Below, in pieces: positions 9,452 through 18,104 of a stretch of DNA of 64,000 bases. A program made the position numbers and the translations under genes. Each line of letters starts with the position of its first letter. Position 1 is the stretch's first letter. The notes under the pieces were generated by a model, which had not been told where the DNA came from, ran no database searches, and worked only from the letters and a program-made list of their open reading frames with translations. The DNA is from an uncultured Erythrobacter sp. (GTDB lineage Bacteria > Pseudomonadota > Alphaproteobacteria > Sphingomonadales > Sphingomonadaceae), in the NCBI GenBank assembly GCA_947503275.1, contig CANNCZ010000002.1:1-64000 (forward strand). Direction: 5' to 3'.

Positions 9452-10667
9452 GCAGGAGCTCCCCGAAACGCGCTTTGACCTGGTTTGCGGGATAGCCGTT
9501 ATTGACAAGTGTCTCGCAAATCCCGGCATACAGCGTTTTATAGGTACGGCAGTATACTGAAGGGTTGTTAAAACCGGTGGCGCGGGCAAAGCGGTTCTCA
9601 AGATCGCCGCCCCGGCACGGCTCAGTCCAAGCGCAGCCGGCGCAGGCTTCCGGCAACGTGTGCTCGGCCTCCTCGATCTGAGCGAAGACCGGTGCGCTGA
9701 ACACCTCACGCAGCGAATGTGTGGTGATCGGAAAATCACCGACACCACTGTACCAATCGAGCGCAGGGATAAGCGAATCGTCAATCGCCACCGACCCGTC
9801 GCTGCGCGCAACCAGCACTTGGTTCTTCTTGCGCTCGGTCGGGCCGAGTGCATCGCCTGCACCCATTTCGAAATGCGCCAACGCTTCGCGGATGAAGCGG
9901 ATGTCGACGTCGGGATTGTCTTCCTCCAGCCAAGCGCGAAATAGCTGGAGCAGGCCGTTGCCAATTCGCTCCGCCTCGACCTCGACCAACGCAGAGGCAT
10001 CATCGGCGCTGCGATCAGGCAGCAGGAAATGCATCGTACGCACGCCCAGCGTACGCAGGTATCGATATGTCATCGCATAATCGATCTGCTGGTCCAGGAC
10101 GCTGATAGTGCCTGGCATCATCGATGGTGAGGTCGCGCTTTCGGCAACCAGCCGCTCGATTGCGTCTTCGGTGGCTTCGAAAGTCGAACGGTTCTGGTGA
10201 TCGAGCCGGTAACGGTCGTGATCGGCGCGCATACCATCGATGCTAACGCCGACCGAGACGCGGTATTGGCGCAACGCCTCAATCCATCCCTCGGTCAACA
10301 GCGTACCATTGGTCTGAATCGAGAAACGCAGGTCAAACTTGGCACCTAAATGCCGCTCAAACGCGCCGCAGATGCGTGCGAATTCGCTCGCGCGCATCAG
10401 CATCGGCTCGCCTCCGTGAAACGCGATATGGACCTGCGGGATGCCAAGTTCGCGGCACCCCTCTGCCAGCCACTGCGCCAGCGCTTCGCTGGTATCCAGC
10501 GAAGCACGGGCTGGACGCGTCAGCGCCGTGTCATCGCCCATATTGTAGTAATAGCAGTAGCTGCAATTGAGGTTACAGCGTTCGGCTATCTTGTAGACGA
10601 TTTGCAGGCACTGGATCGCGTCCGGCTCGGCCGGATCCCAGGCTGTGGAAGTGTTGGCAAGAGACAT
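9444..10667 (-). CDS. Radical SAM/SPASM peptide maturase
   Basis: 407 residues, start ATG at 10667 with GAAGGAG seven bases upstream. The radical SAM motif is C31-x3-C35-x2-C38 (CNLNCSYCYY), followed by FHGGEP and the QTNGTLL strand. The C-terminal SPASM region carries CAGCAWTEPCRGG and a later VYCRTYK, which would bind auxiliary clusters. The layout matches maturases such as GrrM, XyeB and FxsB that form three-residue cyclophanes on an aromatic side chain. The gene lies 41 bp downstream of the precursor gene and overlaps the oxygenase gene, forming one operon. Cyclophane formation is inferred from the precursor repeats rather than from an enzyme signature. Confidence 0.9.
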   Translation of the reverse strand: MSLANTSTAWDPAEPDAIQCLQIVYKIAERCNLNCSYCYYYNMGDDTALTRPARASLDTSEALAQWLAEGCRELGIPQVHIAFHGGEPMLMRASEFARICGAFERHLGAKFDLRFSIQTNGTLLTEGWIEALRQYRVSVGVSIDGMRADHDRYRLDHQNRSTFEATEDAIERLVAESATSPSMMPGTISVLDQQIDYAMTYRYLRTLGVRTMHFLLPDRSADDASALVEVEAERIGNGLLQLFRAWLEEDNPDVDIRFIREALAHFEMGAGDALGPTERKKNQVLVARSDGSVAIDDSLIPALDWYSGVGDFPITTHSLREVFSAPVFAQIEEAEHTLPEACAGCAWTEPCRGGDLENRFARATGFNNPSVYCRTYKTLYAGICETLVNNGYPANQVKARFGELLHA

Positions 10668-10708
10668 GCCATTGCTCCTTCGCGATGTCTGGATTCCTCT
10701 GGTTTACC

Positions 10709-11020
10709 TTAGCGACGCAGCCGCTCGATGTTGGTAAGCACCTCGCTCAAATCAGTGATGTTGGCGAGTTGGTCAAAGCGCGACGTGATAGCCGACTGGT
10801 TGTAGCCGCCACCTTCCTGATTGTGGTTGCCGCCACCGCTCTGGGTGTAAGGACCAGTACCCTGATCGTAGTCGCCGCCTTCGGTGGCTAGCGGGTTAAC
10901 AAAGGTGAAAGAACCCGGCGTGACCAGCCCGTCGATGATGGCAGTACCGATCATCTTGCGCTGCTTGTCCGTCATAGCGAGCTTTGCGCCGCGTGCGTTG
11001 AATTTAGTGTCGTCTGGCAT
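10709..11020 (-). CDS. RiPP precursor peptide with four Gly-framed Tyr/His-x-Gln units
   Basis: 103 residues with an excellent ribosome site (AGGAGG, five bases before ATG). Residues 1-45 look like a leader (KLAMTDKQRKMIG, TPGSFTFVNPLA). Residues 48-75 hold four similar units: GGD-YDQ (Tyr51), GP-YTQ (Tyr58), GGGN-HNQ (His66) and GGG-YNQ (Tyr73), spaced 7, 8 and 7 residues apart. A 28-residue helical follower ends in NIERLRR. Each unit offers an aromatic residue, one spacer and a Gln, the pattern of three-residue cyclophane substrates. It is the first gene of the operon, behind an AT-rich leader. I do not recognise it as a named family. Confidence 0.8.
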   Translation of the reverse strand: MPDDTKFNARGAKLAMTDKQRKMIGTAIIDGLVTPGSFTFVNPLATEGGDYDQGTGPYTQSGGGNHNQEGGGYNQSAITSRFDQLANITDLSEVLTNIERLRR

Positions 11021-11665
11021 GAATGCCTCCTGTGTTCGTGGTCTGTAAAATCGGAAAGAGACTTGAATTCACGACCCATAGGAACCGACAGGTTGCGTAT
11101 ACACAACAACATCAACGGCATTTTTATAATTATCTCACCGATAAGCAAATAATACGGCGATTCGCGAAATAATCAACACCATTTTTTGTTAACAACGAAT
11201 CGAGAAATATTATATTAGTTGCGTTATCTAAATGGGTTTACGGTTTTTATTGTTCAAAGAAATCATATTATTGAACACGTTTGACTATAAAAATTTTTTA
11301 CTAGGCAAGGAGTCAATGTAGATATTCGACAATCTTGCCATCACTTGACGCGTCTGAGCGAATGCTCGCGATCGTCACTTGTCTGCTCCTCGCGACTGCG
11401 GTCGTCCGGCAAGTCGCACGGCTCGATGACAGATATCGATCCGGTGCTCGAAGAATAGAACTTCCTCGATACACAGCGAGAGCGGATCACTTCAGACGAC
11501 GTGTGAAAGCGGGCGAGCAGGTTCTTGCGCTTGGTCATCCGCTTGTAGGATGCTGTCATTCATCGAACCGTCAGTCCGAAATGGGGCCGATTGCCGATTG
11601 TCCGACTATAGCTGGTCGGGGCCGAATAACGGACAGTCAGCTCCCGACCCAACCAGCGACAAAGC
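11021..11665. other. AT-rich upstream region of the RiPP operon
   Basis: About 645 bp without a convincing gene. Bases 11080-11330 are markedly AT-rich compared with the neighbours and probably contain the promoter of the precursor gene; I cannot single out the boxes. A 72-residue minus frame at 11341-11559 is basic at first and acidic at its end, with no recognisable feature. GTCCG and CGGAC words recur at 11570-11640. Confidence 0.45.
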
Positions 11666-12352
11666 TTAGCATCTGCCACCACCACCTGTAGTCAAGCGCC
11701 CGGTCTTTCCGGATCGATCGTCAAAGCGCTTCTCGATCGCTCTCATGAAGCGCGGCATAAGCGTTGCGAAGTCGCCGCAGGTGCCATCGCTGGTAAGGCG
11801 CATTTCCATCACCGGTACCGCATCCCTCCCATCGGCAGCAGCGACGACGTCGATATTGACATAACGCTGGTAGTTCCGGCCGCTGCGCCGTTCAGGTGTA
11901 TATCCTGTCACCCCGAGTGTGGGATTGCTGGCAATGGTCGTCGTTGTTGTCCTCTGGCCTGATGGAGTGCTGGTAACAGTGCTCGAGGTCGATTGATTGG
12001 CGAATACCTCGCCCCATTGCGGCTGGTAATATGTGTATTCGAAGGGGGTGCCGTCATCGATGCCGTAGTCGAGATAGGCGATGTAATCGGCGGGCTGACC
12101 GGGATCGACGACCCTCAATCCTTCGTCGCGCATGATCTCGCTGAGTTCGAGTGCATAGCTGCGAAAAGCCAGGGAATTATCGAGCTCCTCTCGCCACCCC
12201 ACGACTGTGAAAGTCGCGGTGGCCGGAACCTGATCCAACGTATGAAAGACCGACACATTGCTGCGCGAGCCGGGATTGACCATGCTCCCAACGCATCCTG
12301 AGAGCGCAAGGCCGCTTGCCATGGCCAAGATCATCAGTTCTTTCTTCATCAA
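11666..12352 (-). CDS. Lipoprotein of unknown function (DUF4136-like)
   Basis: 228 residues. Signal peptide with lipobox LALSGC (Cys near residue 20). The early motif SVFHTLDQ followed by FTVVGW and AYLDYGID resembles DUF4136 lipoproteins. A Thr/Ser-rich linker (about residues 122-145) separates this from a second part (YVNIDVVAA, VMEMRLTS) ending in a short Gly-rich tail with a Cys. Probably outer-membrane anchored. It is 88 bp downstream of the Ser/Thr kinase gene on the same strand. Confidence 0.7.
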   Translation of the reverse strand: MMKKELMILAMASGLALSGCVGSMVNPGSRSNVSVFHTLDQVPATATFTVVGWREELDNSLAFRSYALELSEIMRDEGLRVVDPGQPADYIAYLDYGIDDGTPFEYTYYQPQWGEVFANQSTSSTVTSTPSGQRTTTTTIASNPTLGVTGYTPERRSGRNYQRYVNIDVVAAADGRDAVPVMEMRLTSDGTCGDFATLMPRFMRAIEKRFDDRSGKTGRLTTGGGGRC

Positions 12353-12440
12353 TTTTCCCTCCTGAACGTGATTTCGTGTTCAATCGGGTAAGCCGCAAGC
12401 GAGCGCGTATTCGATCATCGCGCTGCAAATATATCTGACT

Positions 12441-15332
12441 CTACGGTGAGGCTGACTGCTCCAATTCTTGGCGAAGAGCAGCGATATGCACATTTTCGGA
12501 CGGCAAAATGGCCTCAAGCTGCCTGAGGGCAGAGCGCAGGGATTGGCGACCGGCCTGAATCTCTCCCGCTTGGATTTGCGCTAATCCAAGTTCCGCACGT
12601 GTCAGCGCAATTGTCCAATTGCCGTCGGGAAGCTGACTTTGCGCGATCGCCAAGGCTGATCGAGCTGACTGAAGGGCGCGTTGCGGGCGACCGGCGCTTT
12701 GGTAATGCTGATTAATGGCACGATGGAATGGCAAAAGCGCTGCGCTTTGGAGCCCGACATCCTCCCGCTTGGCCATCAGCGCAGATGTCAGCATTTTGGC
12801 AGCTTCGCCATGCCGGGAACGAGCATCGAGCGCTCTAGCTAGCGCGATATCGAGTTCAAGGCTGTTAGAGCGTCTTAGACCCTGCCGATTGCCAGCGGCC
12901 CGAGCTAGTGCTGCGTCCGCTGCCTCTAGTTCGCCCAGTGATAACAGCACGTTTGCCAAGTCTGTCTCGAGCAGCACCGTCAGTTCGCCGTCTGCTCCGA
13001 ACATGCTTTCGGAAATGGGAAGGCCTTGTTCAAACAAGTCACGCGCCTCTCGATAATTGCCGAGCTCGAATTGTTGCTCTCCTGCTATCAGCAGAAATAG
13101 GATATAGTTTACGCTCTCGCGCCCTTCATTCCCTTCAACGTCTGCGACCGCTCTCTCCAAACTGGCGGCAGCATTGGTGAATTCGCCAAGTCTGTGAAGC
13201 TGCGCCGCTGTTGTGATGCGGAAGAACGAGACGCGCCAATGTCCCTCAGGCCATAACTGCTCGCCACGTCGGATCGCTTCAAGTCCGCGCTCAGTGGCTT
13301 CATTGTATCTGCCCATACGGCCATATACGAGGCCGAGATTGTTGATGATGACGATGGTGTTCGGGTTCAGCGGGCCAAGCGTCGACTCCGACATTTCGAG
13401 CGCTTGGAAGCCCGTCTCTATGGCGCCCTCATAGTTGCCGGAATTGTCATACGAAACGGCAAGGTCGCCCAACATGTCGCTCGTGAGCCCGTTGCCGTAG
13501 CTTCCATCTTCGCGCTGGAGGTCGAGCGCTTCGCGCCATAAGGCAATCGCCCGGTCGTGCTCCTGAAGTTGAGATTGCACCGTGGCAAGGCTGCTTAGGA
13601 AGGTGGGTAGTTCATCACGGCCTTGCTCGCCTGCCTGCCGCGCCAGAGAGACGGCCTCTGTGCGGTCGCGCAATGCATCGCTTAACTCGTAGGCTTCGTG
13701 ATTGAGCGCGGCGCGACTGTCGAGGCTGCGCGCCAGTTCCATAATCAAGCCGCCGGTCTGAGTGCGGAACAGGAGGATTGATCTTTCAAGCAGGCTGCGC
13801 GCCTTTTCGCTCTCGCCCAGTTCCGCGTAGCTGTTGCCCATAGAACGCAGCAATGCGCCTTTCACCGCGGGGTCTTCGATCGCTTCGACATCACGCAGTC
13901 CGCTGTCCAGCAGCATCCGGGCCGTGATCGTATCGCCGGGAGCGGCGGCGGGATTGGCACCTTCAAAGACATTCTGCAGGAAGCTCGCCACCTGCTCGGA
14001 ACGGTTCGCGGCAAGCTCAGCCTTGTCACGTTCCTCGGCAAGACTGATGGTATAGAATGTGGTGGTCCCAACCAGCAGGGCGAGCGCCGCTGACGAGGCT
14101 GCGAGCAGGCCCTTGTTGCGGCCGGCAAAGCGTTTGAACTTGTAGAAGGTGTCGTCGCCGCGCGCAGTGATCGGGCGGCCCTCGATATAGCGCTGCAGAT
14201 CATCGGCAAGCTCACGCGCATTGGCATAACGCCGCTCGGGCTCCTTTTGCAGGCACTTGAGAATGATCGTGTCGAGATCGCCTGCAATCGTGCGTCGAAG
14301 CGCTTCGGGCGAAATCTTTCGCAGCGCTCCGATTTGCGCCCCGGTGATTGTCGTCGGCACTGATCCAGCTGTCGGCTTGTTGTCTGTAATGTTGGTGGCT
14401 GCGATAAAGCTGGGCCGCGGCGGATCGTCATTGAGGATCGCGCTGTGAAGCTCATGGACCGAAGCCGCGTTGCCGCTGTAGGGCGAATGCCCGGTAAGCA
14501 ATCGATAGAGCAACACGCCAAGCGCATAGACATCGACCGCGACCGAAACCGGTTCGCCTCGGATCTGCTCGGGCGATGCATATTCCGGCGTCATCACGTA
14601 GCGTGGCTCCATTGTCTGGGCCAAATCCGCTTGATCTGCAGGGGGCTGCAGCAGCTTTGCAATCCCGAAGTCGAGCAATTTCGGCTCGCCGTCGGCATTG
14701 ACGAGAATGTTGCTCGGCTTGAGGTCGCGGTGGACCACCAGCTGACGATGTGCATAGTCGACCGCATCGCAGACCTTGACCAACAGCTGCAGGCGCTGCG
14801 CGATCGTCAATTGATTGTCATCGCAAAATTGATCGATCTCAGCGCCCTCGACCAGTTCCATGACAAGGAATGGCAACCGCGCCTCTGTTGAGCCACCATC
14901 GATAAGCCGCGCGATATTGGGATGGTCGAGATCAGCCAGTATCTGGCGCTCAGAGGAAAACCGGCGCAGAGCAACGGGATCGGTAAGCCGGCTCGCCATG
15001 ATCTTGAGCGCCGCGCGCTGATCAAACTCGCCGTCCTGACGCCGGGCGCGATAGACCGCACCCATTCCGCCGCTTCCGATCCGCTCGATCACGTGCCAGA
15101 CACCAACATCGCGACCGGGCCATGGATCGTAGGGCTCTGCAATAGCGCTGAGTATCGAGGCCTCGATAGGATCGCCAGCCATACTGTCGGCGGCTAGCAG
15201 ATTGGCAAGTTTGTCTGCCAGATGCGGAGATTTCTGCCTGAAACGAGCGAGATATTGCGCACGCTTCTCGTCCCGCAAACCCAAGGCCTTAGCAAACGCC
15301 TCTTCTAGCAATGCAACGTCGTCTTCGGCCAT
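12441..15332 (-). CDS. Membrane Ser/Thr protein kinase with C-terminal TPR region
   Basis: 963 residues. Residues 1-70 precede a PknB-type kinase domain: glycine loop GSGGMG (86-91), Lys110 in ALKIM, catalytic HRDLKPSN (201 on), DFG (221-223) and TPEYASPEQ. A transmembrane helix follows near residues 410-430. The outer part is about 500 residues of TPR-like repeats. The kinase should sit in the inner membrane with the TPR part exported. An ECF sigma factor lies 47 bp upstream on the same strand; such kinase/TIGR02999-type sigma pairs recur in alphaproteobacteria and in other bacteria with large kinase sets, and probably act together. Confidence 0.9.
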   Translation of the reverse strand: MAEDDVALLEEAFAKALGLRDEKRAQYLARFRQKSPHLADKLANLLAADSMAGDPIEASILSAIAEPYDPWPGRDVGVWHVIERIGSGGMGAVYRARRQDGEFDQRAALKIMASRLTDPVALRRFSSERQILADLDHPNIARLIDGGSTEARLPFLVMELVEGAEIDQFCDDNQLTIAQRLQLLVKVCDAVDYAHRQLVVHRDLKPSNILVNADGEPKLLDFGIAKLLQPPADQADLAQTMEPRYVMTPEYASPEQIRGEPVSVAVDVYALGVLLYRLLTGHSPYSGNAASVHELHSAILNDDPPRPSFIAATNITDNKPTAGSVPTTITGAQIGALRKISPEALRRTIAGDLDTIILKCLQKEPERRYANARELADDLQRYIEGRPITARGDDTFYKFKRFAGRNKGLLAASSAALALLVGTTTFYTISLAEERDKAELAANRSEQVASFLQNVFEGANPAAAPGDTITARMLLDSGLRDVEAIEDPAVKGALLRSMGNSYAELGESEKARSLLERSILLFRTQTGGLIMELARSLDSRAALNHEAYELSDALRDRTEAVSLARQAGEQGRDELPTFLSSLATVQSQLQEHDRAIALWREALDLQREDGSYGNGLTSDMLGDLAVSYDNSGNYEGAIETGFQALEMSESTLGPLNPNTIVIINNLGLVYGRMGRYNEATERGLEAIRRGEQLWPEGHWRVSFFRITTAAQLHRLGEFTNAAASLERAVADVEGNEGRESVNYILFLLIAGEQQFELGNYREARDLFEQGLPISESMFGADGELTVLLETDLANVLLSLGELEAADAALARAAGNRQGLRRSNSLELDIALARALDARSRHGEAAKMLTSALMAKREDVGLQSAALLPFHRAINQHYQSAGRPQRALQSARSALAIAQSQLPDGNWTIALTRAELGLAQIQAGEIQAGRQSLRSALRQLEAILPSENVHIAALRQELEQSASP

Positions 15333-15379
15333 ACCAATTCCCTTTTATTGGGAGAAGCACGAGATCGCTGCGATTTCGA

Positions 15380-15943
15380 TCAATCGTAATCGTTGTCGAG
15401 CTCGTCCTTCAGCCATGCACGCGCAAATCGCAGGTCGCGGGTGATCGTTGCCGTCGATAATCCGCTGACTTCGACAATCTGCTCGGCGGTCAGTCCACCG
15501 AAGTAATGCAGCTCAATGAGCTCGGCCTTGCGCGGAGCGACCTTCGCCAAGGATTGGAGCGCGTCGTTGAGTTCGAGCAGGTCGTGACCGGCGTCGGCCC
15601 CGCCCACATCGTCTCCCAGGGTTACGTGCAATTGATCGCCGCGCCGCTTTGCGGCCTTCCTCGCCTTGGCCTCATTGATTAGCAGGCGCTTCATCATTCG
15701 CGTGGCAACAGCGTAGAAATGCGAACGATCATTCCAGGCAATGTTTGCGTCGGCAAGCTTTGTCCAAGCTTCATGGACCAGTCCGGTCGCCTGAAGAGTT
15801 CGGCCTGCGCCTTCGCCTCTGAACAGATGTGCCGCCCGGCGGCGAAGCTCGTCATAGACCAGAGCCGCGAGTTCATCGTCGACATCGTCGCCCGCCCCGC
15901 CGAAATCTTGGAGCAAGCCGGTAATGTCTTCGCGCTTGGCCAT
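15380..15943 (-). CDS. ECF-type RNA polymerase sigma factor (TIGR02999-like)
   Basis: 187 residues. Region 2: DELRRRAAHLFRGE, LVHEAWTKL and HFYAVATRMMKRLLI; region 4: LHYFGGLTAEQIVEVSGLSTATITRDLRFARAWL, a clear helix-turn-helix. The sequence matches the ECF group that accompanies Ser/Thr kinases rather than anti-sigma factors, in line with the kinase gene next door. No anti-sigma gene is seen. It is divergent from the outer-membrane barrel gene at 16099. Confidence 0.9.
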   Translation of the reverse strand: MAKREDITGLLQDFGGAGDDVDDELAALVYDELRRRAAHLFRGEGAGRTLQATGLVHEAWTKLADANIAWNDRSHFYAVATRMMKRLLINEAKARKAAKRRGDQLHVTLGDDVGGADAGHDLLELNDALQSLAKVAPRKAELIELHYFGGLTAEQIVEVSGLSTATITRDLRFARAWLKDELDNDYD

Positions 15944-16098
15944 GGCCCTAAGAAGTATCGCTCATCCCGGCGGTTGTCCAATCGAAGGAGGCGCGAGGGA
16001 CAAAGAAATCTCAGGCAACCCTGATCGATTTGCGACCGCGCTCCTGCTTACCACCACGAGAAGGCTTGCCCGCTTGTTGGCGAGTAATGGAGGAAAGA

Positions 16099-16677
16099 AT
16101 GGTCATGTTCGCAAAATCGAATAGCTGGCGCGCGCGGGCGCTGACGGGAGGCGTCGTACTCATTGCCATTACCGCTGCGCCTTTGTCAGCCGAGGACAGA
16201 GGGGCTTATGGGTCGATCGGAGCTGTCTACGCGACGTCGGATGCGGACGAGATCGAGCAGGTCAGCGAAGATTCCGGACATGTCCAATTACGCGCCGGCT
16301 ATAGTTTCAGCCGCTATTTTGCTTTCGAGGGGGAAGGCTCAATTGCGGTCCTCGCATCAGGTGCAGGCCAGCCGAGGAGCAATGATGGTCGCCTCATACT
16401 TGATCGCAATCTCGCCGGGTTCGCCGTGGCAAGCTATCCGATCACCCAAAAGGCCGATGTCTTTGTCCGCGGCGGTTATCACTACAGCAGGATTAGCGTG
16501 CGCGCTGGCGAATTGAAACAGTCTGTTTGGCGTGACGATTTCGCCTATGGGTCCGGGGCCACCTTCAGGCTCAATGAAGGTCGCATCCGCCTCGATTACA
16601 CGGCGCTGGACACAGACCTCGCATCTGAGACCGTCAATCATCGCCTCATTACCCTGTCTTATGTGAGGTCATTCTAA
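16099..16677 (+). CDS. Outer-membrane beta-barrel protein
   Basis: 192 residues from the ATG at 16099, chosen over an upstream frame start at 16030 because GGAGG lies just ahead and a signal peptide (ending PLSAED) follows. The body alternates polar and hydrophobic residues, with barrel-like strands (GYSFSRYFAFEGEGS, VFVRGGYHYSRIS) and a terminal Phe (LSYVRSF), typical of Bam-inserted porin-like barrels of eight strands. It is divergent from the sigma factor gene; whether it is a target of that sigma cannot be read here. Confidence 0.75.
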   Translation: MVMFAKSNSWRARALTGGVVLIAITAAPLSAEDRGAYGSIGAVYATSDADEIEQVSEDSGHVQLRAGYSFSRYFAFEGEGSIAVLASGAGQPRSNDGRLILDRNLAGFAVASYPITQKADVFVRGGYHYSRISVRAGELKQSVWRDDFAYGSGATFRLNEGRIRLDYTALDTDLASETVNHRLITLSYVRSF

Positions 16678-16795
16678 CTGGATCCGTGTGGCCAAGCATA
16701 TTTTGTTGCAGCCAGCACGTGGCTCACAATCAGAGAGGCAGCTCAACAGCATACAGAATGTTCGACCTAGCGTAGCGCTATCGTGAGCGCCGACA

Positions 16796-16865
16796 GTCAG
16801 CATTCGGCCCAGCTCACATCGCCACCTGGTCAGTGAGATTGGGGGGTGGGGGCGGAACGTCCGCT
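16796..16865. repeat. Dispersed intergenic motif, copy 1
   Basis: This non-coding stretch shares GCAxTCGGCCCAG and an ATTGGGGGTGGG-x-GCGGA block, in the same order and at similar spacing, with 34091-34154. It lies in the 222-bp gap between the barrel gene and the SnoaL-like gene. Nature unknown. Confidence 0.45.
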
Positions 16866-16899
16866 CTTGAGGACGAACCCAGCCAAATAGTCACAGTCG

Positions 16900-17301
16900 T
16901 CACGTCTGTTCGATACCGCCGCGTCCGTCGGGTGTGAGAACGGCAGAGTCGAAGATGACGTGCTCTTCGACAGCTAGGCCGTCTTTCAAACGAAAACGAT
17001 CAACGCCTCGATAGATGCGTCGTTTTCCGTGGATGTTGGCTGATGCTTGCCACGCAATGTACAGCATGTCGCCATTGCCCGCGCAGTCCATCGGTTCCAC
17101 CTTGAGCCCGTCCAAGTTAGCCAGCGTTTCCCCCATCCATACAGCGTAGGCCTTGCCCGACATATAACCGGCACCCGTAAAGTGAATGGTCGCATCAGGC
17201 GCGATGATCTCCAAGACCCGCTCGCCCGATGGTGCGGACCAAAAGGATTTGAACCGCTCAAAAAACTCGGCGTGCTCAGTTGAAAGCGAAGTATCGGACA
17301 T
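16900..17301 (-). CDS. SnoaL/NTF2-like protein
   Basis: 133 residues from the ATG at 17301; the upstream GTG at 17334 is unlikely because it would lie next to the palindromic operator. The sequence fits the small alpha+beta barrel fold: AEFFERFKSFWS, EIIAPDATIHFTGAG, YIAWQASANIHGKRRIYRGVDRFRLKDG, EEHVIFDS. Such proteins act as polyketide cyclases, isomerases or ester-type enzymes; no specific activity can be assigned. It is divergent from a MarR regulator and shares its operator region, so it is probably under its control. Confidence 0.75.
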   Translation of the reverse strand: MSDTSLSTEHAEFFERFKSFWSAPSGERVLEIIAPDATIHFTGAGYMSGKAYAVWMGETLANLDGLKVEPMDCAGNGDMLYIAWQASANIHGKRRIYRGVDRFRLKDGLAVEEHVIFDSAVLTPDGRGGIEQT

Positions 17302-17334
17302 TGATCGATCCCTACATACTGTTGGCCTCACCAT

Positions 17335-17355
17335 TTATGTGCGCAGCGCACATAA
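17335..17355. promoter_or_regulatory. Perfect palindromic operator, probable MarR site 1
   Basis: A 21-bp inverted repeat, TTATGTGCGC-A-GCGCACATAA, lies immediately upstream of the SnoaL-like gene start. It is matched by a second, nearly identical site 34 bp away. The divergent MarR gene makes it the likely binding protein. Confidence 0.75.
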
Positions 17356-17368
17356 TGTCAATTGAAAA

Positions 17369-17385
17369 ATGTGCGCTGGGCACAT
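17369..17385. promoter_or_regulatory. Near-palindromic operator, probable MarR site 2
   Basis: ATGTGCGC-T-GGGCACAT, with one mismatch between arms, 11 bases upstream of the MarR ATG. Its position would block the MarR promoter or ribosome site, so autoregulation is likely. Confidence 0.7.
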
Positions 17386-17396
17386 ATTGAGGTTTC

Positions 17397-17897
17397 ATGA
17401 GAGACAGAACAGCGAACTTACTTGGTGCACTCGGACTTGCTGTTGCTGAACGGATTGAAGAAGTTGCGCTTGATGTCATGAACCGTGCTGGAGAAACGCC
17501 AGCTGCGTTGATTGTTGTCGGATACGGAACAGGGCCATCCAACGATCAACTGCGTGGCATACTCGGCCTGTCGCATCCCGGCATGGTCCGCCTTGTTGAC
17601 AGATTGGTCGCAGATGGTTTGGTCGAAAGGCGTCGGGGAGATGATCGGCGTGCGATTGCCCTATTTCTAACCGACCGAGGGCACAAAACACGCCAAAGGC
17701 TTCTTGGAGACCGCCTCGCCGCCATCAAGCCGTTGTTGTCACCGCTTAGCGAGGCGGAAGAGGAAAGTTTTGCCACACTGCTCTCACGCATCCTGGAAGC
17801 GCTGCCATCTAGCGACTTGGACCGATGTCACTTGTGTCGCATGTGCGACGATCGCGTTTGCAGCGAATGCCCGATACCTGCCGACTTCAAGTCCTGA
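17397..17897 (+). CDS. MarR-family regulator with cysteine-rich C-terminus
   Basis: 166 residues. The winged helix is visible in QLRGILGLSHPGMVRLVDRLVADGLVERRRGDDRRAIALFLTDRG, preceded by dimerisation helices. The C-terminal end contains CHLCRMCDDRVCSECP, five cysteines in a C-x2-C-x2-C-x4-C-x2-C pattern, which could bind metal or respond to oxidation. Divergent from a SnoaL-like gene, with two palindromes between them. The inducer is unknown. Confidence 0.85.
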   Translation: MRDRTANLLGALGLAVAERIEEVALDVMNRAGETPAALIVVGYGTGPSNDQLRGILGLSHPGMVRLVDRLVADGLVERRRGDDRRAIALFLTDRGHKTRQRLLGDRLAAIKPLLSPLSEAEEESFATLLSRILEALPSSDLDRCHLCRMCDDRVCSECPIPADFKS

Positions 17898-18104
17898 CCG
17901 CCAGCGGTCTGAGCGGCTGCTCTTGGATAATTTGATCGAGCAGGTGAACGTTCGCATTTAGGATCGCTACCGGTCTGTCCGGTTCTGGGTTGATCGATGT
18001 GAAAGCAGACACTGTGTCGTTGGATCATCAATGTGGCGGTCGAACGCCAGACGAGCTAGGAAAGTTCCAAAGCGACTTTAGTTGCCGATAACGAGGATCA
18101 CGCG

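Noticed and set aside
8408..9478. 356-codon plus-strand frame opposite the JmjC oxygenase gene
   Set aside because: It is antisense to a well-supported gene with clear motifs; its length reflects GC-rich codon bias, and the translation has no recognisable features.
11341..11559. 72-codon minus-strand frame upstream of the RiPP operon
   Set aside because: No ribosome site, biased charge distribution and no family resemblance; left within the intergenic entry.
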